DNA from: DASSUW01 sp963844405
GTDB taxonomy: Bacteria; Actinomycetota; Thermoleophilia; Solirubrobacterales; Solirubrobacteraceae
Assembly (NCBI GenBank): GCA_963844405.1
Contig: CAWJNZ010000004.1
Location: 1,178,001-1,242,000 of the forward strand
Length of the DNA: 64,000 bases
Reading direction: 5' to 3'
Shown: piece by piece, positions 40,991 to 49,230 of the stretch
Layout: each line of letters begins with the position of its first letter
Numbering within the stretch: position 1 is the stretch's first letter
Program-made: the position numbers and the translations under genes
Notes under the pieces: model-generated
The model's input: the letters and a program-made list of their open reading frames with translations, nothing else
What the model was told of the DNA's origin: nothing
Databases searched by the model: none

Positions 40991-42799
40991 CTAGCCGCGC
41001 ACGCGGAAGGCCTTGCGCAGCGGGGCGCTGACCCCGTCGGCGCTCGAGGCGGTCACGGTGACGCGGTAGGTCCCCGTGGCCAGTGCCCGGCTGACGTTCA
41101 CGGTCCGCGAGGACGCCGCCGTGCGCGCCAGCGTCACCCGCACCCAGCGCCCGTTGACGCGGCGCTCGACGCGGACGGACAGGGCCGCGCCCGGCGACGC
41201 CGTGGCCGTAACCCGCGCGCGGCGCCGGCACGTCCGGCCGCGCACGCAGGGGGAGAGCTTGACCGTCACGCGCGAGAGCGTCGGCGGGGTCGCCACGGTC
41301 GCGTCCTCGGGCTCGGCGCCCCCGGTCTCGCCGCCCTCGGTCTCGGGCTCACCACCGGCGGTCTCGCCGCCCGCGGGCTCGCCGGCCTCGCCGGCCTCGC
41401 CGGCGTCCGCCGCGGGGCAACCGCCGTTCGTGGCCGGTCCGGCGAACTCCGGGCAGGAGTCCGCGCCGTCGAGCGTGCCGTCGCCGTCGCGGTCGGCCGC
41501 CACCGAGAGCACCGCCCGCTCGGCGTTCACGCGCCCGCCCGTCACGGACAGCAGCCCCGACTTGGCGTCGGTGGTGCCCATCAGCGCGGCCTTGACCTGC
41601 GCGGCGCTCAGCGACGGGTTGCGCGACAGCACGAGGGCGGCGACGGCCGCCGTGTTCGGCGATGCCATCGACGTGCCGTTCATCGACACGTAGCCGCCGC
41701 CCGGGTACGTCGAGACGATGTTCACGCCGGGCGCGAAGACGTCGACCGCGGTCGTGCCGAAGTTCGAGAAGCCCGCCGCCGCGTCGCGCTGGTCCGAGGC
41801 GCCGACGCACACCACGTTGGCGGCCGGCGTCTCGCACGGCGCGTAGGAGCTGAGCTCCAGGTCGAGCCCGTCGTTGCCGGCGGACACGACGTACAGGGTG
41901 TTCGGGTGCGCCCTGACCGCGTCGGTGATGACCTGCGGCACCGAGGTGACCGCGCCGAGCGACGCGTTGACCACGCGCACGCCCATGTCGCCCGCCAGGT
42001 CGAACGCGTCGGCGGCGGCCGAGAACGTCCCGGAGCCGTCGCTGCCCTGCGTCTGCAGCGGCAGGACCTTGGCGTCCGGGGCGACGCCGCTGACCCCGTC
42101 GCCGTTGGCGTTCAGCGCGGCGATCGTGCCGGTCACGTGGGTGCCGTGCCCGTTCAGGTCGGTCGGGTCGTTGTCGCCGCCCGCGAAGTCCCAGCCGCGC
42201 CAGTCGTCCACGAGGCGGTTCCCGTCGTCGTCGACGCCGTTGGAGCGCTTGTCGCGCCCCTGCGCGTCCGTGCCGATCTCGCCCGGGTTGGTGGCGAGGC
42301 GGCCCGCCAGGTCCGGATGGTCGAAGTCCACGCCCGAGTCGACGACGGCGACGGTCACGCCGCGACCGGTCGCGTGCTGCCACGCCTCGGGGACGTCCAT
42401 GTCGGCGTCGAGGACGCCGGTGTGACCGACGCCGCCGAGCGTCAGCGTCTGCCCCGTGTTGCGGAGGGCCCACAGCCACGTCCAGAAGGGGTCGGCTCCG
42501 GTTGCCGCCGTGACCGACAGCTCGCCGTCGCGCATCGCCCAGCGCACGTCGGGGTCGGCGCGCAGCGCGCGCAGCGCCTCGGCGGCGTCGCCGGCCGGGA
42601 CCGAGACGACCTCGGTGTCCGCGAGGCGCAGCCGCCGCTCGTGGTCCACGCCGGCGTCGGCGCGGATGTCGGTGCGCTCGGCGGCGGTCAGCCCGGCGTC
42701 GCGGCGGACGATGAGCTCGACCTCGGCCGCCTGCGCAGCGGCCGGCGCGCACCACGTGGCGACGGCGACAAGGGAGACGATGAACGGGCGCATGGACAT
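40991..42799 (-). CDS. Secreted subtilisin-like serine protease (S8)
   Basis: 602 residues. Signal peptide (about 1-24), inhibitor-I9-like propeptide region, then an S8 domain: Asp in VAVVDSGVDFDHPDL (about 152), His in NGHGTHVTGTIA (about 218) and Ser in NGTSMASP (about 380). A thrombospondin type-3-like calcium motif DRDGDGTLDGADSCPE follows, then an acidic Gly/Glu linker and a C-terminal beta-sandwich (about 505-602) that may bind the cell surface or substrate. Secreted peptidase. Two close ATGs (42799 and 42793) are possible starts. Confidence 0.9.
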   Translation of the reverse strand: MSMRPFIVSLVAVATWCAPAAAQAAEVELIVRRDAGLTAAERTDIRADAGVDHERRLRLADTEVVSVPAGDAAEALRALRADPDVRWAMRDGELSVTAATGADPFWTWLWALRNTGQTLTLGGVGHTGVLDADMDVPEAWQHATGRGVTVAVVDSGVDFDHPDLAGRLATNPGEIGTDAQGRDKRSNGVDDDGNRLVDDWRGWDFAGGDNDPTDLNGHGTHVTGTIAALNANGDGVSGVAPDAKVLPLQTQGSDGSGTFSAAADAFDLAGDMGVRVVNASLGAVTSVPQVITDAVRAHPNTLYVVSAGNDGLDLELSSYAPCETPAANVVCVGASDQRDAAAGFSNFGTTAVDVFAPGVNIVSTYPGGGYVSMNGTSMASPNTAAVAALVLSRNPSLSAAQVKAALMGTTDAKSGLLSVTGGRVNAERAVLSVAADRDGDGTLDGADSCPEFAGPATNGGCPAADAGEAGEAGEPAGGETAGGEPETEGGETGGAEPEDATVATPPTLSRVTVKLSPCVRGRTCRRRARVTATASPGAALSVRVERRVNGRWVRVTLARTAASSRTVNVSRALATGTYRVTVTASSADGVSAPLRKAFRVRG

Positions 42800-42890
42800 T
42801 GTTCGTGCAACCAGTTCATCGGCATCGCGGCGGCGATATTGGAGCCCCGAGCATCGGGCTGGACGACCTTCGGTCAGCCCTCGGACCCGC

Positions 42891-42952
42891 CGGATGGCGG
42901 GTTGACCGCGCGTGGCGTCGCCGGGAACTCCACGGATGGCGGGTTAACCGCC
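42891..42952 (+). promoter_or_regulatory. Direct repeats upstream of the aminotransferase
   Basis: Two 20-mers, CGGATGGCGGGTTGACCGCG at 42891-42910 and the near copy at 42933-42952 (18 of 20 identical), are spaced 42 bp apart, i.e. four helical turns. They lie 37-98 bp before ATG 42989 and may be a paired regulator-binding site. Confidence 0.45.
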
Positions 42953-42975
42953 CGCGGCCGCGCCGCGGGCGCCGA

Positions 42976-42981
42976 TACGCT
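42976..42981 (+). promoter_or_regulatory. -10 box TACGCT for the aminotransferase
   Basis: TACGCT ends 7 nt before ATG 42989, of the leaderless type. Confidence 0.5.
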
Positions 42982-42988
42982 GGGCCGC

Positions 42989-44368
42989 ATGACGACGATC
43001 GAGCCCGCCGCCCGTATCGATGCCGGCCGGATCGCCGAGCTGACCGAGCGCCAGCGCGCGATCCACCGCGAGCGGACGGCCGGCTCGGGGCGGATGTACG
43101 AGCGCGCCGCGACCGTCATGCCGGGCGGCGTCCCGTCGTCGTTCCAGCGCAACGACCCGTGGCCCGTCTACCTGCGGCGCGGCGTCGGCGCGCGCGTGTG
43201 GGACGTCGACGGGAACGAGTACATCGACTTCCACAACGGCTTCGGCGTCATGTGCGTGGGCCATGCCAACCCCGTGATCGCCGCCGCCGTGCGCGCCCGG
43301 ATGGACGAGGGGACGCACTTCGCGGCGCCGACCGAGGGCTCGATCGCCGTCGCCGAGGAGCTCCGCCGCCGCTGGGGGCTCGAGCACTGGCGCTTCACCA
43401 ACTCGGGCACCGAGTCGACGATGGACGCGATCCACCTCGCCCGCGCGGCGAGCGGCCGCGAGGTGATCGTCAAGATCGAGGGCACCTACCACGGCCACCA
43501 CGACGCGGTGATGGTCTCGGTCAAGCCGCCGACGGCCGAGATGGGCGACCGCTCGCGGCCCGCCTCCGTCCCCTACGGCGAGGGCTATCCGAAGGCCCTG
43601 ACCGACCTCACGCACGTCGTCCCGTTCAACGACGCGGACGCCCTCGAGGCGCTGCTCGGCGAGGTCGAGGTCGCCGGCGTGATCGTGGAGCCGGCGATGA
43701 TGAACGTGAACATCGTGCCGCCGGTCCCGGGCTACCTCGAGCGCGTGCGCGAGCTCACCCGCGCCCACGGCGTCACGCTCATCTTCGACGAGGTCAAGAC
43801 CGGCGCCGCGGTGGCGGCCGGCGGCGCCACCGAGCTGTACGGCGTCAAGCCCGACGTCGTGTGCCTGGCCAAGGCGATCTGCGGCGGCCTCCCGGGCGGC
43901 GCCATCGGCATGACCGGCGAGCTGGCGCAGCTCATCACCGACAACCGCGTCCGCCAGCAGGGCACCTTCAACGGCAACCCGCTGGTGATGGCCGCCGCGC
44001 AGGCGACGTTGTGCGAGGTGCTGACCGACGAGGCCTACGGGCGCCTGCACGCGGCGAACAAGACGCTGATGGCCGGCTGCGAGCGCGTGATCGCCGAGTA
44101 CGGACTCCCCGCCCACACCGTCGGCATGGGCTCCAAGGGCTGCGTCGTCTTCGCCACGGAGCCGGTCCGCGAGTACCGCGACTACTGCACCAAGATCCAC
44201 CACGACCTCACCGACCTGGCGTGGCTCTACCACATGAACCACGGCATCTTCATGACCCCGGGCCAGGACGAGGAGTGGACGCTGTCGGTGCTGCACACCG
44301 ACGAAGACCTCGCGCGCTACGTCGAGGTCTTCGAGACCTTCGCGCGCGACGTGACGGGCGCGTCGTAG
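42989..44368 (+). CDS. Class III aminotransferase (glutamate-1-semialdehyde aminotransferase-like)
   Basis: 459 residues. PLP-fold motifs: MPGGVPSSFQRNDPWPVYL (about 35), NSGTESTMDAIHLARAASG (about 139), IFDEVKTGAAVAAGG with the PLP-ring Asp, and CLAKAICGGLPGGAIG with the Schiff-base Lys (about 295). It resembles HemL-type enzymes but is longer than the housekeeping 425-435 residues, so it more likely acts on another amine such as a GABA or polyamine derivative. It overlaps the convergent GMC oxidoreductase gene by 52 bp. Substrate unknown. Confidence 0.85.
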   Translation: MTTIEPAARIDAGRIAELTERQRAIHRERTAGSGRMYERAATVMPGGVPSSFQRNDPWPVYLRRGVGARVWDVDGNEYIDFHNGFGVMCVGHANPVIAAAVRARMDEGTHFAAPTEGSIAVAEELRRRWGLEHWRFTNSGTESTMDAIHLARAASGREVIVKIEGTYHGHHDAVMVSVKPPTAEMGDRSRPASVPYGEGYPKALTDLTHVVPFNDADALEALLGEVEVAGVIVEPAMMNVNIVPPVPGYLERVRELTRAHGVTLIFDEVKTGAAVAAGGATELYGVKPDVVCLAKAICGGLPGGAIGMTGELAQLITDNRVRQQGTFNGNPLVMAAAQATLCEVLTDEAYGRLHAANKTLMAGCERVIAEYGLPAHTVGMGSKGCVVFATEPVREYRDYCTKIHHDLTDLAWLYHMNHGIFMTPGQDEEWTLSVLHTDEDLARYVEVFETFARDVTGAS

Positions 44369-45942
44369 GCCGGCGGCACGTGGCTCATGGCGTGCTCGGC
44401 CATCGCCGTGATGGTGAGGCTGGGGTTGACGCCGACGTTCGCGGGCACGGCTGAGCCGTCGCACACGAGCAGGTTCTCGTAGCCGAAGACGCGCTGGCGG
44501 GCGTCGACGACACCGGTCGAGCGGTCGGCGCCGATGACCGCCCCGCCTAGGACGTGCGCCGTCGTGGCCATGTTCGCCACCGCCTCCATGAGCGCCGTCT
44601 GCGCGATCCCGCCCGTGCGCCGGGCGAGCCACTCCGCGAACTGGTTGGCGACCGGGATGAACGTGGGGATCGGCCGGTCCGGGTCCTGCGCGGTCTGCAG
44701 GCGCGCGCCGCGGCGGGTGCGGATCGCCCGGAAGGCGATCGCGTTGTCGAGCGTCTGCATGACCAGCACGATGATCGTGCGGCGCGACCAGCCGCGGGGG
44801 TTGAGGAGCCGCACGAAGGTGAGCGGGTGGCGCGCGGCGGCGGCGGCGAGCTTGAGCGGCCGGGTCACCCTGGTCCCGTCGCCGACCAGCACGGTGTAGA
44901 GCGCGCTCATGGAGTCGGCGGCGTCGCCGTAGACCACGGTCTCGATGTGGGTGTCCGGATCGGGGTAGATCGAGCCGGTGATCGCCACCCGGCGCTGGAT
45001 GTCCGGCGCCCCGGGCGGCAGGGTGACGGCGAGGATCGCCTCCGAGTTGGTGCGCACGAGCTGGCCGAGCCGGTCGGAGAGCCGCGGGAGCGAGCCGTGC
45101 AGCCTGCAGGCGGCGAGCAGCTTGTTGCTGCCGATCGGGCCGGCCGCGAAGACGACGCCGCGGGCGGTGAAGGTCGTCCGGCGGCGGCGGACCCAGGCGC
45201 CCGGCCGCTCGGTCGTGACCCGGTAGCCCTCCGAGCCGTCGGGCGCGCCGAGCGGCCTGACGTCGACGGCCAGGCGCTCGGGGTGCACCTGCGCGCCGGC
45301 GCGCTCGGCCAGCCAGAGGTAGTTCTTCACGAGCGTGTTCTTGGCCCCGTGCGGGCAGCCGACCATGCAGCGGCCGCAGCGGACGCAGCCCGTGCGATCG
45401 GGTCCCGCGCCGCCGAAGAACGGATCCGGCACCGTCTCCCCTGGCTTGCCGAGGAACACGCCGATGCGGGTCTTCGCGTACGTGTCCTCGACGCCGATCT
45501 CGCGCGCGAACTCGCGCAGCAGGTCGTCGGCGGCGTCGTCCTCGTCGTAGGCGACCACCCCGAGCATGCGCTCCGCCTCGTCGTAGTGCGGCGCGAGCGC
45601 GGCCTCCCAGTCGTCGAGCTCGGCCCACTGCGGCTCCTCGTAGAAGCGCCGGCGCGCGCGGTACAGCGTGTTCGCGTAGCCGAGCGAGCCGCCTCCGACC
45701 CCCGACCCGCTCACGATCGCGACGTCCTTGAAGGTGGAGAGCCGGAAGATGCCGCGCATCCCGAGCCTGGGCGCCCAGAAGTACCGGCGCAGGTCCCAGG
45801 TGCTGCGCGGGAAGTCGTCGTCCGAGAAGCGCCGGCCGCACTCGAGCACCCCGACGCTGTAGCCCTTCTCGCGCAGGCGGAGCGCCGACACGCTTCCGCC
45901 GAAGCCCGAGCCGATGACCAGCCAGTCGTAGTCGTAGGTCAT
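44317..45942 (-). CDS. GMC-type FAD oxidoreductase (cholesterol-oxidase-like)
   Basis: 541 residues. N-terminal FAD-binding VIGSGFGGSVSALRL (about 9-23) with Glu in GVLECGRRF; SGSGVGGGSLGYANTLYR (about 78-95); a CVRCGRCMVGCPHGAKNT segment (about 183) typical of the choD-like subgroup; C-terminal GMC motif GVNPSLTITAMAEHAMSH. It would oxidise an alcohol or sterol with FAD. ATG 45942 is supported by a -10-like TAGAGT 8 nt upstream. It overlaps the aminotransferase tail by 52 bp. Confidence 0.88.
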   Translation of the reverse strand: MTYDYDWLVIGSGFGGSVSALRLREKGYSVGVLECGRRFSDDDFPRSTWDLRRYFWAPRLGMRGIFRLSTFKDVAIVSGSGVGGGSLGYANTLYRARRRFYEEPQWAELDDWEAALAPHYDEAERMLGVVAYDEDDAADDLLREFAREIGVEDTYAKTRIGVFLGKPGETVPDPFFGGAGPDRTGCVRCGRCMVGCPHGAKNTLVKNYLWLAERAGAQVHPERLAVDVRPLGAPDGSEGYRVTTERPGAWVRRRRTTFTARGVVFAAGPIGSNKLLAACRLHGSLPRLSDRLGQLVRTNSEAILAVTLPPGAPDIQRRVAITGSIYPDPDTHIETVVYGDAADSMSALYTVLVGDGTRVTRPLKLAAAAARHPLTFVRLLNPRGWSRRTIIVLVMQTLDNAIAFRAIRTRRGARLQTAQDPDRPIPTFIPVANQFAEWLARRTGGIAQTALMEAVANMATTAHVLGGAVIGADRSTGVVDARQRVFGYENLLVCDGSAVPANVGVNPSLTITAMAEHAMSHVPPAYDAPVTSRAKVSKTST

Positions 45943-45950
45943 CGGCGTCC

Positions 45951-45956
45951 ACTCTA
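45951..45956 (-). promoter_or_regulatory. -10 box TAGAGT for the GMC oxidoreductase
   Basis: On the minus strand TAGAGT lies 8 nt before ATG 45942, of the leaderless type. It decides against the in-frame start at 45981. Confidence 0.45.
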
Positions 45957-46008
45957 CCGGCGAAGGTGACGCAGGCGTCACGTTTCCCGCTCGATCAGGA
46001 TCGCACTC

Positions 46009-46389
46009 ATGGACCTACGCCTCGAGGTGGTCGTCGTGCCGGTCTCGGACGTGGATCGCGCGAAGGCCTTCTACGCCGACCAGATGGGCTTCGCCGTAGA
46101 CCACGACAGCGAGCCGAACCCTGGCACCCGCGTCGTGCAGCTCACCCCGCCCGGCTCTGCCTGCTCGATCGTCATCGGCACCGGCCTGCCGCCGATGGAG
46201 CCGGGCTCGATCAAGGGGCTCCAGCTCGTGGTGGACGACATGGACGCCGCGTACGAGCTGCTTGGCGGCCGCGGCGTCGACCTCGGCGAGATCGTCACGC
46301 TTGGGGCCGAGGGCCGGCCAGGCTTCCGCCACGTCTTCTTCAGCGACCCCGACGGCAACGGCTGGGCGATCCAGGAGCTCCGCCGCTAG
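46009..46389 (+). CDS. VOC-family protein
   Basis: 126 residues. VOC domain: RLEVVVVPVSDVDRAKAFYA, QMGFAVDHD, and FRHVFFSDPDGNGWAIQEL with the C-terminal Glu as metal ligand candidate. Very similar proteins are annotated as glyoxalases. Substrate unknown. Its TAG stop shares the tetranucleotide CTAG with the stop of the convergent small gene. Confidence 0.82.
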   Translation: MDLRLEVVVVPVSDVDRAKAFYADQMGFAVDHDSEPNPGTRVVQLTPPGSACSIVIGTGLPPMEPGSIKGLQLVVDDMDAAYELLGGRGVDLGEIVTLGAEGRPGFRHVFFSDPDGNGWAIQELRR

Positions 46390-46604
46390 GGACGCTTCGT
46401 GCGGCCTTCACGGTAAAGATCGGCCATCGCGCCGACCGACGCCCGGTTCGCGTTCTCGAGCACGCTCGGACCCGTCTGAGGCTCGCGGTGCTCGTGGGCC
46501 GCCTCCGGCGTGTCTTCGGGAGGTTCCGGTCGATGGAGGAGCCGCCGGAGCCAGCGCGGCAGACCGACTTCGCCGCCCCATGCTTCCTGCTGTCGTTCCG
46601 ACAT
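46386..46604 (-). CDS. Small uncharacterised protein
   Basis: 72 residues, charged and probably cytoplasmic, with Trp-rich N-terminus (SERQQEAWGGEVGLPRWLRR). A good Shine-Dalgarno (GAAAGGAG) precedes ATG 46604. It converges with the VOC gene, sharing the stop tetranucleotide CTAG. I recognise no family. Confidence 0.5.
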   Translation of the reverse strand: MSERQQEAWGGEVGLPRWLRRLLHRPEPPEDTPEAAHEHREPQTGPSVLENANRASVGAMADLYREGRTKRP

Positions 46605-46924
46605 CGCAGCGCTCCTTTCGGTCGCCGCGATCGTATGTGGCTCACTTCACCCGGCAAGCCCATCCCAGGTGGACACTTCGCCACCTAGCGCCCGGTGCTC
46701 CCTGGTCCTCGGGAGGACGGCGGACGTAACCGCGAGCATGGAGGGACGTCGTTCAGTCGCGGGTGCATTTCGTCAACGCGACGCCGTCGACCGTCGCGGC
46801 GTTGACGTTCGGCACCGCGTGGGTGCGCAACTGCATTCAGCGCCGATTCGTCCCGCCACGAGTGCAGAAAGGCACCATCCGCCCTACCCAGCCGCAGTTG
46901 ACATTCGCCGTCGCCGCGCGAGCG
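46605..46924. other. Intergenic gap with a long imperfect palindrome
   Basis: No gene is supported. GTCAACGC (46772-46779) and GCGTTGAC (46799-46806) face each other around a central GTCGAC, giving a 35-bp imperfect palindrome. Its position next to the end of the TetR gene suggests a terminator or an orphan operator. Confidence 0.35.
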
Positions 46925-47569
46925 CTAGGGCTTCCAGCGTGCCAGCGCGTCCTGGAAGTCCCGCACGGGGAGCGCGTCGATGGGCAGGGGCTCCAGGTCG
47001 TCGCGCGGGCGCAGGCCGTCGAGCACGATGGCCAGGTAGCGCTTGTAGAGATCGGGGCTGATGTCGCGCCCGAAGTCGACGATCGTGTTGAGCATGAAGT
47101 TGATGAGCGGCACGTCGCTCGTCGAGATGTCGCCGCGCACGGCGCCGGACTCGACGGCCCGCTGGACGAGCTTCGTGACCACGGGCGCGATCTGGCGCCG
47201 GGCCTGGTTGCTGCGCTCCCGCCCGCGGCCGGACGAGAAGAGGACGTCCTTGAGCCCGCGGTCGGCGGCCTGGAGCGCGAGCGCGCGCTCGAAGTAGCCG
47301 GTGAGCCCGGCCCATGGATCGGGATCCTCGAGACACTCCTCGGCAAGCTTCCCGAGCTCGCCGATGCGGTCGACCATCAGGGCGTCGATCAGCGCGTCCT
47401 TGTTCGGGAAGCGGCGGTAGGCGGTGCCGGTGCCGACGCCGGCGTGGCGGGCGACGTCGTCGAGCGTCACGTCGAGCCCGCGGGTGGCGAAGAGATCCTT
47501 GGCCGCCGCCAGCAGGCGCTGGCGGTTGCGCTCGGCATCGGCTCGGAGCGGCGCGGTCACGTCGCTCAT
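46925..47569 (-). CDS. TetR-family transcriptional repressor
   Basis: 214 residues. N-terminal HTH at about 12-58 (RNRQRLLAAAKDLFATRG, then VTLDDVARHAGVGTGTAYRR), C-terminal all-helical ligand-binding domain. It is divergent from a DHA2 exporter with an 83-bp intergenic region containing a perfect 19-bp palindrome, so it very probably represses the exporter and itself until a substrate binds. ATG 47569 (MSDVTAP) is chosen over the ATG at 47596, which falls in the palindrome. Confidence 0.9.
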   Translation of the reverse strand: MSDVTAPLRADAERNRQRLLAAAKDLFATRGLDVTLDDVARHAGVGTGTAYRRFPNKDALIDALMVDRIGELGKLAEECLEDPDPWAGLTGYFERALALQAADRGLKDVLFSSGRGRERSNQARRQIAPVVTKLVQRAVESGAVRGDISTSDVPLINFMLNTIVDFGRDISPDLYKRYLAIVLDGLRPRDDLEPLPIDALPVRDFQDALARWKP

Positions 47570-47577
47570 CCTAGAGA

Positions 47578-47596
47578 GTGGAGACCCAGTCTCCAC
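47578..47596. promoter_or_regulatory. TetR operator
   Basis: GTGGAGAC-CCA-GTCTCCAC, a perfect palindrome with 8-bp arms. It lies between a possible -35 (47580-47585) and the -10-like TACCGT (47603-47608) of the exporter, the classic position for a repressor. A second, partial GGAGAC motif follows at about 47612-47617. Confidence 0.75.
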
Positions 47597-47652
47597 TTGT
47601 GGTACCGTAACCGGAGACCCTCTCTCCGTATCCGTCCTGGAGGTCCCTCCCC

Positions 47653-49101
47653 ATGCCGAACACGGCAGACCCCCATCACGACCGGCGCTGGCTCATCCTC
47701 GGCGTCATCGGCATCGCCCAGCTGCTCGTCGTCCTCGACGTGACGATCGTCAACATCGCGCTCCCCTCGGCGCAGCAGGACCTCGGCTTCTCCGACGACC
47801 AACGCCAGTGGATCATCACCGCCTACGCGCTGGCCTTCGGGAGCCTGCTGCTCCTCGGCGGCCGGATCGCCGACCTGTTCGGCCGCAAGTGGACCTTCAT
47901 CGCCGGCCTGCTCGGCTTCGCCGGCGCCTCCGCGCTCGGCGGCGCGGCGCAGTCGTTCGGCCTGCTCGTCGGCGCGCGCGCCCTCCAAGGCGCGTTCGCG
48001 GCGATGCTCGCCCCCGCCGCCCTGTCCCTGCTGGCCACCACGTTCACCGATCCGCGCGAGCGCGGCAAGGCGTTCGGCGTCTACGGCGCGATCGCGGGCG
48101 CCGGCGGCGCCTTCGGCCTGCTGCTGGGCGGTGCGCTGACCGAGGTGCTCGACTGGCGCTGGTGCCTCTACGTCTCGATCCTCTTCGCCGTGCCGGCCGC
48201 GGTCGCCGGCCTGCGGCTGCTGCACCACGTGCCGGCGCGCTCCCGGCCGCGGCTCGACGTCCCCGGAACGGTCGTCGCCTCCTCGGGCCTGTTCGCGCTC
48301 GTCTTCGGCATGGCGCATGCGGAGTCCGACGGCTGGGGCGATCCGGTCACGCTGACGCTCCTCGGCGCGGCGGTCGTGCTGCTCGCGGGCTTCGTCGCCC
48401 TCCAGCGGCGGGTCGCCAACCCGCTGCTGCCGCTGCGCGTGGTCGCCGACCGCAACCGCGGCGGCTCCTACCTCGCCATCGCGATCGCCGGCGCCGGCAT
48501 CTTCGGCGTCTTCCTCTTCCTGACGTTCTACCTCCAGACCACGAAGGGCCTGTCGCCGCTCGAGACCGGCGTCGCCTTCCTGCCGATGAACTTCGCGATC
48601 ATCCTGACGGCGACGCTCGTGAACACGAAGGTCCTTGCGCGCACCGGCCCGCGCCCGCTCGTCCCGACCGGGATGGCACTCGCCGCGCTCTCGATGGTGC
48701 TGTTCACCCGGATCGGCGTCGACACCTCGTACGCCACTCACGTGCTCCCGTCGCTCATCCTCCTGGGCCTCGGCTTCGGGCTGACGATCGCGCCGTCCTT
48801 CGCGACGGCCACCCTCGGCGTCCCGCGGCAGGACAGCGGCGTCGCCTCCGCCATGGTGAACACGTCGCAGCAGGTCGGAGGGTCCATCGGGACCGCCCTG
48901 CTGAGCACCGTCGCGCTCTCCGCCAGCACCGACTACCTCGCTCTGCACGGCGCCGGGCCGCTGGCAGCAGTCGAGGGCTACGTGACCGCCTTCTGGTGGG
49001 CGGCGGCGATCTTCGCGATCGGAGCGGTGGCTACGGGCGCGCTCCTGCGCTCGGGTGTGAAGGCGCCGGCGCACGGCGCCCCCGAGCCCCTGGCCGCGTA
49101 G
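47653..49101 (+). CDS. DHA2-family MFS drug:H+ antiporter
   Basis: 482 residues, about 14 transmembrane helices. DHA2 signature VVLDVTIVNIALPSAQ (about 25-40), motif A GRIADLFGRKW after helix 2, and the GGAFGLLLGGALTEVLDWRW segment of helix 5 to 6. It would export toxic compounds with proton exchange. GGAGG lies about 10 nt before ATG 47653. It is divergent from its TetR-type repressor. It is a distant paralogue of the exporter at 8176. Confidence 0.92.
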   Translation: MPNTADPHHDRRWLILGVIGIAQLLVVLDVTIVNIALPSAQQDLGFSDDQRQWIITAYALAFGSLLLLGGRIADLFGRKWTFIAGLLGFAGASALGGAAQSFGLLVGARALQGAFAAMLAPAALSLLATTFTDPRERGKAFGVYGAIAGAGGAFGLLLGGALTEVLDWRWCLYVSILFAVPAAVAGLRLLHHVPARSRPRLDVPGTVVASSGLFALVFGMAHAESDGWGDPVTLTLLGAAVVLLAGFVALQRRVANPLLPLRVVADRNRGGSYLAIAIAGAGIFGVFLFLTFYLQTTKGLSPLETGVAFLPMNFAIILTATLVNTKVLARTGPRPLVPTGMALAALSMVLFTRIGVDTSYATHVLPSLILLGLGFGLTIAPSFATATLGVPRQDSGVASAMVNTSQQVGGSIGTALLSTVALSASTDYLALHGAGPLAAVEGYVTAFWWAAAIFAIGAVATGALLRSGVKAPAHGAPEPLAA

Positions 49102-49230
49102 GCCGGTCAGCTGGGTGACCCTCCCCGCCGTTCGGAGGCTCGCGCGCTAATTTGTTGCGAAGCCATACGAATGGCGGGAGGGGCGGCGCCGTCCAGCGCC
49201 GTCGAATGACTCTGGAGGAGGAAGACACAG

